Below are positions 45,120 to 58,264 of a stretch of 64,000 bases of DNA, piece after piece. The stretch is from contig NZ_JQGC01000030.1 of NCBI RefSeq assembly GCF_000743575.1, positions 52,395-116,394 on the forward strand. Reading direction: 5' to 3'. Each line of letters begins with the position of its first letter. The stretch's first letter is position 1. The position numbers and the translations under genes were made by a program. Below the pieces are notes generated by a model. That model was not told where the DNA came from and ran no database searches. It was given only the letters and a program-made list of their open reading frames with translations. Source of the DNA: Devosia riboflavina (GTDB taxonomy: Bacteria > Pseudomonadota > Alphaproteobacteria > Rhizobiales > Devosiaceae).

Positions 45120-46547
45120 TCAGCGCGGCAGGTCCGTCTTGCCCATCAGGTCGAAATCGATCGAGCGGGCGGCCTGGCGGCCCTCGCGAATTGCCCAGAC
45201 AACGAGAGACTGGCCGCGACGCATGTCGCCGGCGGCGTAAACCTTGGGCTGGGTCGTGCGGTAGGTCATGGTGTCGGCAAAGAGGTTGCCGCGCTTGTCG
45301 TAGTCCGCGCCGAGTTCGGTCAGCATGCCGTCATGCACCGGACCGGCAAAGCCGATGGCGAGGAGCACGAGGTCGGCCTTGATGATGAATTCCGAACCGG
45401 GGATCGGCTGGCGCTTGCGATCAACCCTAGCGCATTCGACGCCGATGACGTCGCCTGCGGCATTGCCGATGATCTTCATGGTGCCGGCGGAGAACTCGCG
45501 GATAGCGCCTTCGGCCTGGGAGGACGAGGTGCGCATCTTGACCGCCCAGTTGGGCCAGTTGGTCAGCTTGTTTTCCAGTTCCGGCGGCATCGGGCGAACG
45601 TCGAGCTGGGTCACGGCGATAGCGCCCTGACGGAAGGACGTGCCGACGCAGTCCGAGGCGGTATCGCCACCACCGACGACGACGACATGCTTGCCGGCGG
45701 CGGTGAGCTGGACTTCGTGGGAAACGTCTTCGTAGCCGACGCGACGGTTCTGCTGCACGAGGAAGGGCATGGCGTAGTGGACGCCGTTGAACTGCTGGCC
45801 ATCGACGTCGACTTCACGCGGACGTTCCGAGCCGCCGCAGAGGAGGACCGCATCATGGTCGCGCTGCAGATCGGAGAGCGGCACGTTGACGCCGATATTG
45901 GCTCCATAGTGGAAGGTGACGCCTTCGGCTTCCATCTGGGTGACGCGGAAGTCGATGTGTTCCTTCTCCATCTTGAAGTCGGGAATGCCGTAGCGGAGGA
46001 GGCCACCGGCCTTGGGCTCACGCTCGAAAAGGTGAACATCGTGACCGGCGCGGGCGAGCTGCTGGGCCGCAGCCATGCCGGCGGGACCGCCGCCGACGAC
46101 GGCGACCTTCTTGCCGGTCTTGGCCTTGGGGAGCTGCGGCTTGACCCAACCGGCGCGGATCGCCTTGTCGGCGATGGCCTGTTCCACAGTCTTGATGGCG
46201 ACCGGGGTGTCTTCCAGGTTCAGCGTGCAGGCTTCCTCGCAGGGCGCGGGGCAGATGCGGCCGGTGAATTCAGGGAAGTTATTGGTCGAGTGGAGGTTGC
46301 GCGCAGCCTCTTCCCAATCGCCGTTGTAGACGAGGTCGTTCCAGTCCGGAATCTGGTTGTGGACCGGGCAGCCGGTATCGCCGTGGCAGAACGGAATGCC
46401 GCAATCCATGCAGCGCGCGGCCTGGTCGACGATGCGACCTTCCGTCATCGGAATGGTGAATTCGCCGAAGTGACGGATGCGGTCGGAAGCCGGCTCGTAG
46501 CGCGGTTCTTCGCGTTCGATCTCGAGAAAGCCTGTTACCTTACCCAT
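45120..46547 (-). CDS. gltD: Glutamate synthase, small subunit
   Basis: 475 residues. The N-terminal iron-sulfur ligands are in CMDCGIPFCHGDTGC and CPAPCEEAC. FAD binding is in VAVVGGGPAGMAAAQQLARA and the NADPH site in VVVVGGGDTASDC. It passes electrons from NADPH to the large subunit for glutamate formation in nitrogen assimilation. GAGGAG precedes the ATG at 46547; the longer frame runs into a repeat. It lies 231 bases downstream of gltB. Confidence 0.96.
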   Translation of the reverse strand: MGKVTGFLEIEREEPRYEPASDRIRHFGEFTIPMTEGRIVDQAARCMDCGIPFCHGDTGCPVHNQIPDWNDLVYNGDWEEAARNLHSTNNFPEFTGRICPAPCEEACTLNLEDTPVAIKTVEQAIADKAIRAGWVKPQLPKAKTGKKVAVVGGGPAGMAAAQQLARAGHDVHLFEREPKAGGLLRYGIPDFKMEKEHIDFRVTQMEAEGVTFHYGANIGVNVPLSDLQRDHDAVLLCGGSERPREVDVDGQQFNGVHYAMPFLVQQNRRVGYEDVSHEVQLTAAGKHVVVVGGGDTASDCVGTSFRQGAIAVTQLDVRPMPPELENKLTNWPNWAVKMRTSSSQAEGAIREFSAGTMKIIGNAAGDVIGVECARVDRKRQPIPGSEFIIKADLVLLAIGFAGPVHDGMLTELGADYDKRGNLFADTMTYRTTQPKVYAAGDMRRGQSLVVWAIREGRQAARSIDFDLMGKTDLPR

Positions 46548-46620
46548 GGCTTTGCTCCTCATTCTTGCGCTTGGGCGCGAAATTGTCGTTAGCGGTCGAA
46601 ATGGAAAGCGTGGTGCCTGA

Positions 46621-46745
46621 GAGCACCCCCTCCCAGCCTCCCCCGTCAAGGGGGAGGTGCCGAGCCGGTGATTTGGAAGAGATGGTGCCACACACTCGAT
46701 CCGTCACCTCCCCCCTTGCGGGGGAGGATGGGAGGGGGGTGTGGG
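46621..46745. repeat. Pair of inverted GC-rich palindromes between gltB and gltD
   Basis: CCTCCCCCGTCAAGGGGGAGG (46637 region) and CCTCCCCCCTTGCGGGGGAGG (46709 region) face each other, flanked by CACCCCCTCCCAG and its inverse. They belong to the dispersed family seen at 10034, 15905 and 54496. They may form a large hairpin in the gltBD message. Confidence 0.75.
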
Positions 46746-46778
46746 TGGCAAGAACGGAGTTAGGGCCGCCGTTCATGA

Positions 46779-51539
<4,761 letters not shown>

Positions 51540-52065
51540 GTCTTAATCCTCGCTGTCTGATCGCACCCGTTTCCGGGCTTGGTTCGCTATGTCGTGTGCA
51601 TCCTGATGGTGCCGGTGCCGGCCCGCTGGATGCAGTCTTGGTCCTCTGTGGGCACACTTCTCAATCGGGTCGTACGTCGGGGTACGGCTCGGATGAGCAA
51701 ATGCATCCATGCGTGGGGAGCGGCGCTGCATCCAAATGGCCGCTCATATTCGAGCTATCTTAGCTCCGCCTGTCCGTTTCCGCTATCGTCTAGCGGTCCA
51801 GCCGGACCAGCGTGCGCTGCTTGCCGCGGAGAGCGGGGCGACGCGTCAGATAGGACAGAAGCACTGCCCTAACAGCTCCACATTTGCATAATTCAAAACT
51901 AGGCACAAGCGGTTTTGCCAAATTCGCGACACAAAAAATAGGACTTTCCTATTTTCTGTGTAGGAAAGCGTAGGAATTGGGTCGGAAAAGGCGCTGGAAA
52001 CGATTGGGGCCGCCCCGGAGGACGGCCCGTTCGGTTAAGAAAGGATGAGACTTTCCTATTTTTGG
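51540..52065. other. Long noncoding region upstream of gltB
   Basis: 526 bases with no supported gene. The right part is A/T-rich relative to its surroundings and holds repeated CTTTCCTA elements: an inverted pair at 51944-51951 and 51961-51968, and a direct repeat GACTTTCCTATTTT at 51942-51955 and 52049-52062. The region presumably contains the gltB promoter and a long leader. I could not fix the promoter. Confidence 0.6.
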
Positions 52066-53112
52066 CTAGGGCAGGACCACATCGGCCTCGTTTCCATCCA
52101 TGTCATAGGCGACACGGCCGCCGGTCCATTGATCTGGAGCCTCGGCGCGGACTTCGACGAGCAGGCGATCGTCTTCGGGGGTCATGAAGAGCGTGTTGCG
52201 CGAGATGGTGTAGCGGAAGACGGTCATGTCCGGCATGGCCATGCGGGCGATGGTGCGGGCCTGGAGGTCGGTGAGGCGGGTGACGTCGAGGCTTGCGAGA
52301 TCGGCGAGGGTGAAGGCGCGGTCGAGAGTGGGCGCGAAGGGATTGGGCATGGGCATGTTTGAGGACGAGCGCGTGATCTTTTCGGCGTCCATGTAGAACT
52401 CGGCGGTTTCGCCGGGATTCTGTGGGTCCTCCATGGTGATGAGCGCCTTGGAATCATCGATCATGATTTCGAGGAAATTTGCGTCCGTACCGAATTCTTC
52501 GGCAAGCCGTGAAAGCGTGTTTTCGACAGTGGCCGGGGCGAGCCAGGGGCCGAGGGCGGCGGCGGTGGCTGAGCCTTCGGGGAGTTCGACGTCGACGACC
52601 TGGCCCAAGGCGGTGAGCCAGACGGTGCCGGTCTTGTTGCTGGCGTTAGACAGCGTGACTTCCCAGAGGGGGAGCAGTTTCTTGCTGGTGCGGGTGGTGG
52701 GCTGGCTCGCCTCGATCTCGACGATGCGGCTGCCCGGGGTCGCAAAGGCGGCGATGGCGGCGGCTTTCACTTCGGGCAGTTTGTCGAACTGCAACTGGTC
52801 GAGCGCGAAGGGTTTTGTGTCGCCCATGCCGAGGGCGGCGAAATTCACGAAACTGCCGGAGCGGCGGACTTCGGACTGGTCCCAGGAATAGTCGACGGTT
52901 TGCTCGGCATCGGTCGGGTGATCGGCCGTGATGCTGATGCTGTCGGCGTCGATGGTGATGTCGTGGACGAGATCGCCGCGGATCAGGTTGGCGAACTCGT
53001 CCTGGATCTTGGCCATGGGCCAGGCATTGTCGACGAGGAGATTGGCCGCCTCTGCGGGAAAGGCGAGGGCGGCGAAAGCTGTGGTCAGGTAGGCAAGGCG
53101 CAGTCGGTACAT
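52066..53112 (-). CDS. Secreted protein of unknown function
   Basis: 348 residues. A signal peptide (YRLRLAYLTTAFAALAFPAEA) precedes an acidic periplasmic protein. Two similar halves may exist: both contain 'DSISITADHPTDAEQTVDYSW' and 'DSKALITMEDPQNPGETAEF'-like stretches. I do not recognise a family. GGAGG six bases before the ATG fixes the start. It stands alone, downstream of dps on the same strand. Confidence 0.75.
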   Translation of the reverse strand: MYRLRLAYLTTAFAALAFPAEAANLLVDNAWPMAKIQDEFANLIRGDLVHDITIDADSISITADHPTDAEQTVDYSWDQSEVRRSGSFVNFAALGMGDTKPFALDQLQFDKLPEVKAAAIAAFATPGSRIVEIEASQPTTRTSKKLLPLWEVTLSNASNKTGTVWLTALGQVVDVELPEGSATAAALGPWLAPATVENTLSRLAEEFGTDANFLEIMIDDSKALITMEDPQNPGETAEFYMDAEKITRSSSNMPMPNPFAPTLDRAFTLADLASLDVTRLTDLQARTIARMAMPDMTVFRYTISRNTLFMTPEDDRLLVEVRAEAPDQWTGGRVAYDMDGNEADVVLP

Positions 53113-53211
53113 GGCGAGCCTCCAGAGATTTCGGGCGATGATACAATATCTCTGGAGGCGTGACACTGAGTGGGCGATGAATGGCGCGTTCAGCCGAGCG
53201 ACAGGCGCGGC

Positions 53212-53685
53212 CTATTCGAGGTGCGACTTGATGAACCAGAGGTTCTTGTCGAGGTCGCGCGAAAAGGCGGTGAGGATATCGGCACTGTCCGCGTCGCCGG
53301 CTTCGTCGGTCGCGTCGATATCTTCGCGCACCTGATTGGCGAGGGCTGCGTAGCGCTCGGCGAGGGCCGCGAGATGGTCGGCGACCTTGCGGATATCGGT
53401 GGGGTAGGCTGCCAATTTACTCGCCTTGGCGACGACCTGGCTGGTGCCGAGGGCAATGCCGTCGAGCTGGGCGACGCGCTCGGCAATGGTGTCGACATGG
53501 TCGTCGAGCTGGGTGCGCATGGGGTCGAGCATTTCATGCACGGCGATGAAATTTGGACCCTTGAGGTTCCAATGCGCCTGCTTGGTGATCAAGGCGAGAT
53601 CAATGGCGTCGGCGAGACGCGCATTGAGAATGTCGATGATGGCCGACTTGGCATTGGATTTTAGGGTGATGGAGGGAGTCTTCAT
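53212..53685 (-). CDS. dps: DNA-protecting ferritin-like protein Dps
   Basis: 157 residues, four-helix bundle that assembles into a 12-mer, oxidises ferrous iron with hydrogen peroxide and can protect DNA in stress. The ferroxidase ligands all match E. coli Dps spacing: His38 (KQAHWN), His50 and Asp54 (VHEMLD), Asp65 and Glu69 (VDTIAER). The N-terminus is short and mildly basic. Confidence 0.95.
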   Translation of the reverse strand: MKTPSITLKSNAKSAIIDILNARLADAIDLALITKQAHWNLKGPNFIAVHEMLDPMRTQLDDHVDTIAERVAQLDGIALGTSQVVAKASKLAAYPTDIRKVADHLAALAERYAALANQVREDIDATDEAGDADSADILTAFSRDLDKNLWFIKSHLE

Positions 53686-53771
53686 GGGAATATCCTGACG
53701 CTGGGGAGGAAAGCGCGAGCGCCTTACTCAACTTGCGGCAGTATGACTCGTTCCCGCTGAAGAGGTGAAGA

Positions 53772-53802
53772 CAAACAAAAAGCGCGGCCCCTTTTGGGAC
53801 CG
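53772..53802 (-). terminator. hsp20 terminator
   Basis: On the minus strand AGCGCGGTCCC, AAAA loop, GGGGCCGCGCT, then TTTTTGTTTG. One mismatch in the stem. Confidence 0.88.
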
Positions 53803-53835
53803 CGCTCCTGTCGTCTCTGGGAGGAGATGACCTAG

Positions 53836-54291
53836 TTAATTTACCGACTTGTCCTCGATGGTAGCGGTGCCGCCATTGATCTGAATGGTGCGCGGTTTCT
53901 TGCTTTCGGGCAGTTCGCGCTTCAGTTCGAGATGGAGGAGGCCGTTTTCGAGGGCAGCGCCCTGGACCTCGACATAATCGGCAAGCTGGAAGCGCAGCTC
54001 GAAGGCGCGCTCGGCAATGCCGCGATGGAGGAATTCGCGCTTGGTATCGGTGTTTTCAACCGGCTTGGCGCCCTTCACGACGAGGCTGTTTTCCTTGGTT
54101 TCGATGGCGATGTCGCCATTGGAAAAGCCGGCCACGGCGATGGAGATACGATAGGTGTCTTCGCCGGTGCGCTCGATATTGTAGGGCGGGTAGGACTTGG
54201 CTTCCTGGGTGCCCAGGGTGTCGAGGCGGTTGAACAGGCGGTCAAAACCGACGGTCGAGCGATAGAAGGGGGAAAAATCGATGGTCTGCAT
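53836..54291 (-). CDS. Small heat-shock protein (Hsp20/IbpA type)
   Basis: 151 residues. The alpha-crystallin domain runs from about 35 to 130 (YNIERTGEDTYRISIAVAGF to GLLHLELKREL), with FLHRGIAERAFELRF in the middle. The start MQTIDFSPFYRSTVGFDRLF is the conserved IbpA-like opening. It binds unfolding proteins in the cytoplasm during heat stress. A heat-shock promoter and a thermometer-like leader lie upstream, and a terminator downstream. Confidence 0.94.
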   Translation of the reverse strand: MQTIDFSPFYRSTVGFDRLFNRLDTLGTQEAKSYPPYNIERTGEDTYRISIAVAGFSNGDIAIETKENSLVVKGAKPVENTDTKREFLHRGIAERAFELRFQLADYVEVQGAALENGLLHLELKRELPESKKPRTIQINGGTATIEDKSVN

Positions 54292-54425
54292 TTTCACATT
54301 CTCCAGTTGAGCAACGTGGTTGAAGCGATGCCTTGCGGCACGCCGATGCCGGTGCCTCCCGTGGTGCTCCCTGATGCGGCGAGCGACCTTTTCGGCAGGG
54401 CCGGTGTCCCCGGCTTTCCGGCGGA
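54292..54425 (-). ncRNA. ROSE-like RNA thermometer in the hsp20 leader
   Basis: The leader forms successive hairpins: GCCGG/CCGGC, then GGCAC/GTGCC, then the last where TTGCTC can pair with GGAG of the ribosome-binding site. The UUGCU element facing the Shine-Dalgarno sequence, with a G left unpaired, is the hallmark of ROSE elements in rhizobial small heat-shock genes. It would block translation at low temperature and melt on heating. No folding program was run. Confidence 0.65.
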
Positions 54426-54431
54426 CCAATC

Positions 54432-54461
54432 ATATTTAGGAAGGGGTTTTGGGGCTTCAAG
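54432..54461 (-). promoter_or_regulatory. RpoH-type heat-shock promoter of hsp20
   Basis: On the minus strand CTTGAAG (-35, 54461-54455), a 15-base spacer and CTAAATAT (-10, 54439-54432) fit the sigma-32 pattern of Alphaproteobacteria (CTTGAA and CNTATNT). Confidence 0.72.
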
Positions 54462-54495
54462 GGGGAATGGGATTTTCGAAAATCGTGTGTGCCGC

Positions 54496-54605
54496 TACCC
54501 CCACCCTCATTCCCTCCCCACAAGGGGGAGGGAGGCGCAAGCCTCAGTCGTCTCGGGCCCATCGTCTTCTTCCCCCTCGTGGGGAGGGATCAAGGGTGTG
54601 GGTAT
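54496..54605. repeat. Dispersed GC-rich palindrome pair (copies 4a and 4b)
   Basis: 54496-54538 is identical over about 42 bases to 10034-10075. A second, inverted unit (CCCCCTCGTGGGGAGGGATC) lies at 54571-54605. They sit in the noncoding stretch 54462-54852. Confidence 0.78.
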
Positions 54606-54681
54606 AGACTGGAGCATTTCTGCCGGCTGCAGGCTCAAACTGAACCGAAAATGAACGGGCTGGTCCAAACCCATTCAGGCT

Positions 54682-54805
54682 GACCCGTGCATAAACATGA
54701 GCGTGAGGCCGCCGCCGCGGTCCTCATGCAGCGGGTCCGTCATCCGCCCCCCGCACGGGCCCGCCCTCAAAAGGCCAGCATTCCCAGCCCGGAATGCTGG
54801 CCTTT
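54682..54805. ncRNA. Structured intergenic segment, candidate small RNA or micro-gene
   Basis: On the plus strand GACCCG (54682) pairs with CGGGTC (54732) around an inner CATGAG/CTCATG stem, and a 15-bp perfect hairpin (AAGGCCAGCATTCC, inverse at 54791) with TTTCTTT follows at 54769-54805, like a terminator. No plus-strand gene lies upstream. On the minus strand the same DNA encodes MTDPLHEDRGGGLTLMFMHG plus two residues and a stop (54743-54675), with strongly G/C third positions. Either reading is possible. Confidence 0.4.
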
Positions 54806-54852
54806 CTTTACCTGACGACGCTATCGTGCGGGCAAAATCGTGGAGACGCGTC

Positions 54853-55827
54853 TTGACCGCTTTGGTTGATCCCACCGGCCCGAAACTCGCCATCGTTCCC
54901 TCGAACCCGGTGCCGGCTGGCGTACGGGTCGGCTATGTGACGACGCCGGACCGGGTGAAACTGCGCTATGCCATCTGGCCGAAATCGGCCGGGCCGCATC
55001 GGGGTACGGTCTGCCTCGTGCAGGGGCGCACGGAATATATCGAAAAGTATTTTGAGACGATCGCCGACTTTCAGGCGCGTGGGTTTGCGGTGGCGACGTT
55101 CGACTGGCGCGGGCAGGGCGGCTCGGACCGGCTGATCGGCAATCGTACCGTGGGTTATGTCGATCGGTTCGACGATTATTGGACCGATCTCAGGACTTTT
55201 CATGCCGAAATCCTGCTGCCCGATTGCCCGCCGCCCTTTTATCTCGTGGGCCATTCCATGGGCGGGCTCGCTTCGCTCTATGCGACGACGCGCGACCGGG
55301 TGATGTTTGATCGCGTCTTCCTGTCGGCGCCCATGGTGTGCCTGCATGGGATGGAACATAGTATTGGCGGGTTTGGAGCTCTTGCCGAGACGCTGAGTTT
55401 TCTAGGGCTGGGCGCCGTGCCGCTCAAGCGCAGGGGGGACAAGCGGCCGGACGAGGCCGGATTTTTGGACAATCCGCTGACCTCGGACCTCCTGCGCTAT
55501 ACGCGCATGGTCGACATCATCCGGGCCGACGATGGCCTCTATATCGGTTCGCCGAGTTTTCGCTGGCTCGCTGCCTCGATGAAGGCAATGGTGGAGGCCA
55601 ATCGCGAGGATTTTGCCGGAAGGCTGCAGATTCCGCTGCTGGTGCTGGCGGCGGCGCGTGACACGATCGTGTCGACGCCGGCGCTCGAGCAATTGGGCCT
55701 GCGGCTGAGGAACGGGCGGCATGTGGTGATTGCCGGGGCCAAGCATGAACTCTTCATCGAGACCGATCCCGTTCGCGGCCAGGTGCTCGCGGCGTTTGAC
55801 GCCTTCATCACAAATCAGACGCGCTAA
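54853..55827 (+). CDS. Lysophospholipase-like alpha/beta hydrolase
   Basis: 324 residues of the PldB/monoglyceride-lipase type: CLVQGRTEYIEKYFETIADF (oxyanion region), FDWRGQGGSDR, VGHSMGG (nucleophile Ser), and AKHELFIETDPVR (catalytic His). It probably removes an acyl chain from lysophospholipids or monoglycerides. A TTG at 54853 preceded by GGAG is the likely start; longer in-frame starts would run through the structured segment upstream. Confidence 0.82.
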   Translation: MTALVDPTGPKLAIVPSNPVPAGVRVGYVTTPDRVKLRYAIWPKSAGPHRGTVCLVQGRTEYIEKYFETIADFQARGFAVATFDWRGQGGSDRLIGNRTVGYVDRFDDYWTDLRTFHAEILLPDCPPPFYLVGHSMGGLASLYATTRDRVMFDRVFLSAPMVCLHGMEHSIGGFGALAETLSFLGLGAVPLKRRGDKRPDEAGFLDNPLTSDLLRYTRMVDIIRADDGLYIGSPSFRWLAASMKAMVEANREDFAGRLQIPLLVLAAARDTIVSTPALEQLGLRLRNGRHVVIAGAKHELFIETDPVRGQVLAAFDAFITNQTR

Positions 55828-55887
55828 ACCTTTTGTAACACACGATATCTAGGGTCTCGCAGACCCAGAAGGGTCTTGGGGACCCCG

Positions 55888-57207
55888 ATGAGTCAGTTGA
55901 GGCGATTGCTGAGGGATCAGCAGGGTAACGTCGCGGTTATTTCAGCGCTGATGCTGTTGCCCATGCTGGTGCTGGCGGGTGGAGCGACTGACATAGCCCG
56001 GTATGAGGCCCATCGGGCACAATTGCAGGACGGCGTGGATCGAGCGGTGCTTGCAGCAGCGTCGTTGACGCAGGACCTGAGCGTTGAAGAGACGGCCGCT
56101 GAATATCTCAAATCAGTCTCCTTCATCGACGAAGTCGACCTCGAATACGATTATGAAACCTCGCTCAATGCGCGCGAAGTAACCATTACCGCACGCTACA
56201 GTCTGGCGACGGCGTTTTTGCCGCTCATCGGCATCAATTCAATGGACATGATGGCTCGCGCCAGCGCGGAGGAACGGCGCCGGAACGTCGAAGTATCGAT
56301 GATATTGGATATTTCCGGCTCCATGCGCTGGAGTACCCCAGCGGGTGCCCCAACGCGCATCAGCCTGTTGCGGCCCGCTGCCAAGAGTTTCATCGATGCG
56401 CTGCTGACCGAGGGCACCAAGGACACGACCTCGATCACCATAGTGCCCTATGCGGGCTCGGCCAATCCGGGTGCGGCCATGTTCAGCATCCTGGGCGTGC
56501 CGCGCAAGCACTCATATTCATCTTGCCTGAACTTTGTCTCCGGCGACTATGGCATGGGCCTCATTCCCTTCAGCCAAAGGCTGCAAACGGCGCATTTCAC
56601 GCAAAACCACAATGGGGTCAATGAGCCTGGACTCGAATGGGCCTGGTGTCCCTATGAAGCAACGGCGATCACCTATCTCTCCAATGACGCAGATGTATTG
56701 AAGGCCGAAATCGATGCCATGAGGATGCACGACGGCACCGGCACGGCTATCGCCATGAAGTGGGGCATGCTGATGCTTGAACCTGCCGCGCAACCCATAG
56801 TCGCCCAGGCAGTGGCGGCTGGCCTGGTGCCCAATCAGTTTGCAGACCGGCCGGCCCCGTTTGACGATGGCGAGACGCTGAAAGTCCTGGTGCTGATGAC
56901 GGACGGCGCCATTTCACCTCAGTATCAGCCCAAGAAGTACGACTATCCCCGCACGCCCGCGGTCGACAATGAGTCACTCTCCAATGGCGGGACGCCACTG
57001 CAAAATATGTATGCGGTGTGCAATCGTGCCAAAGCCAATGGCGTTGTGGTGTTCACCATCGCCTTTCAGGTCGACAGCACCGGGGCAGCGCAGATGAGCA
57101 ATTGCGCTTCGAGCCCGGCGCATTTCTACGACGTCAAAGGGCTGGATATCGGGGCGGCATTCCAGTCAATCGCCATGTCGATCCAGAAAATCAAGCTGAC
57201 GCAATGA
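55888..57207 (+). CDS. TadG-like protein with von Willebrand A domain
   Basis: 439 residues. The N-terminal TadE/G segment (GNVAVISALMLLPMLVLAGG) is a membrane anchor. The vWA domain follows with the metal site DISGSM (MIDAS DxSxS) and later VLMTDGAISPQ. Such proteins are linked to Flp/Tad pili and surface adhesion. Two hairpins (GGGTCT/AGACCC at 55852-55866, GGGTC/GACCC at 55871-55885) lie directly before the ATG and no clear ribosome-binding site is visible, so translation may be controlled. It is coupled to the next gene (ATGA). Confidence 0.85.
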   Translation: MSQLRRLLRDQQGNVAVISALMLLPMLVLAGGATDIARYEAHRAQLQDGVDRAVLAAASLTQDLSVEETAAEYLKSVSFIDEVDLEYDYETSLNAREVTITARYSLATAFLPLIGINSMDMMARASAEERRRNVEVSMILDISGSMRWSTPAGAPTRISLLRPAAKSFIDALLTEGTKDTTSITIVPYAGSANPGAAMFSILGVPRKHSYSSCLNFVSGDYGMGLIPFSQRLQTAHFTQNHNGVNEPGLEWAWCPYEATAITYLSNDADVLKAEIDAMRMHDGTGTAIAMKWGMLMLEPAAQPIVAQAVAAGLVPNQFADRPAPFDDGETLKVLVLMTDGAISPQYQPKKYDYPRTPAVDNESLSNGGTPLQNMYAVCNRAKANGVVVFTIAFQVDSTGAAQMSNCASSPAHFYDVKGLDIGAAFQSIAMSIQKIKLTQ

Positions 57208-57743
57208 ACCCGTTGGTGAGGGCTGGAAGGAGACGGCGGCGGTTCGGACGCGACACCAAGGGGGCCGCGGCGATCGAGTTTGCGCTGCTGGTGCCGATCC
57301 TGCTTGCCATCATCTTTTCGACGCTCGAAGCCGGCTGGCTCATGGTGCAGACGATCATGCTCGACCGGGCGCTGGACCTGACGGTGCGCGAACTGCGGAT
57401 CGGCAGCTTCGCCAATCCGACCCAGGAAGCCATGCGGGATCGCATCTGCGCGCAGGCGGTGGTGCTGATCGATTGCCAGAAGACCCTGGCGCTCGAACTC
57501 ATCCCGATCACCAGTGCAGCGAGCTATCCGACCGATGCGGCGCGCTGCCTCAATCGCGGGACGACATTGCAGCCGGTGCTGCGCTTTGATGCCGGGCAGC
57601 GGACCCAGACCGTGTTCGTACGCGCCTGCTATGTGGTCGAGCTGTTCACGCCGGGCCTTGGCCTGGGACTGGTGCTCTCCAAGGACGAGACGGGGGCCGT
57701 GCGGCTCGTGTCCAAGTCCGGTTTCATCAACGAGCCGGCATGA
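57204..57743 (+). CDS. TadE-like pseudopilin-related protein
   Basis: 179 residues. A short basic N-terminus, then the TadE signature (GAAAIEFALLVPILLAIIFS) as a single membrane segment, then a periplasmic domain with four cysteines. TadE-like proteins act as minor pilins or assembly factors of Tad pili. The start at MNPLV overlaps the previous stop by four bases. Confidence 0.88.
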   Translation: MNPLVRAGRRRRRFGRDTKGAAAIEFALLVPILLAIIFSTLEAGWLMVQTIMLDRALDLTVRELRIGSFANPTQEAMRDRICAQAVVLIDCQKTLALELIPITSAASYPTDAARCLNRGTTLQPVLRFDAGQRTQTVFVRACYVVELFTPGLGLGLVLSKDETGAVRLVSKSGFINEPA

Positions 57744-58261
57744 TGGCGAGGCGGGCGTTACGGCAATTTCAGCGAAGCGAGCGCGGGGCGACGATCATCG
57801 AATTCGCATTGCTCGCGCCGGTGCTGCTCTTGGTCTTGCTGGGCTCGGTGACCGCTTTCGATCTTTTGCGCAATGCGCAGAGCGTTGAAAAAGCCACATT
57901 CACCATTGGCGACATGCTGTCGCGGCAAACTTCGGTCTCGGCCTCGACCCTGACCGGCATGCTCAATCTCATGCTCAATGTGGTGCCGAGCGCGCATGAT
58001 GGCGGGTTGCGCATCAGTTCGATCGCGAGGGACAATGGCGCTTTCGTGTTGCGCTGGTCGCACAGCGTCGGCAGCAATGTTCCCACCACGCCGATCCCCA
58101 CCTCCATCCTGCCCGAGATCGCCAATGGCGATACCGTGCTGGTAACCGAGAGCTTTGTGCCGCATGAGGCGATGTTTGCCGGCTTCGGGTTCAGCGACAT
58201 TACTTTTACGGCCAATGCCGTGCATCGGCCGCGCTTCGTGACGGCGATCCCGTTCCAATAG
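57740..58261 (+). CDS. TadE-like protein
   Basis: 173 residues with the same layout: FQRSERGATIIEFALLAPVL, one membrane segment, and a periplasmic domain with no cysteine after the anchor. It overlaps the previous gene by four bases, so the three genes form a coupled unit. No prepilin, secretion ATPase or secretin gene accompanies them in this window. Confidence 0.87.
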   Translation: MMARRALRQFQRSERGATIIEFALLAPVLLLVLLGSVTAFDLLRNAQSVEKATFTIGDMLSRQTSVSASTLTGMLNLMLNVVPSAHDGGLRISSIARDNGAFVLRWSHSVGSNVPTTPIPTSILPEIANGDTVLVTESFVPHEAMFAGFGFSDITFTANAVHRPRFVTAIPFQ

Positions 58262-58264
58262 GTT

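Noticed and set aside
44847..46592. 581-codon open frame on the plus strand
   Set aside because: It lies opposite gltD, a clear gene, and its low-complexity Ala/Gly/Asp-rich translation is typical of antisense frames in GC-rich DNA.
51768..51840. tRNA-like stretch with GTCTAGCGGTC upstream of gltB
   Set aside because: No acceptor or T stem could be paired, and no proper anticodon loop was found.
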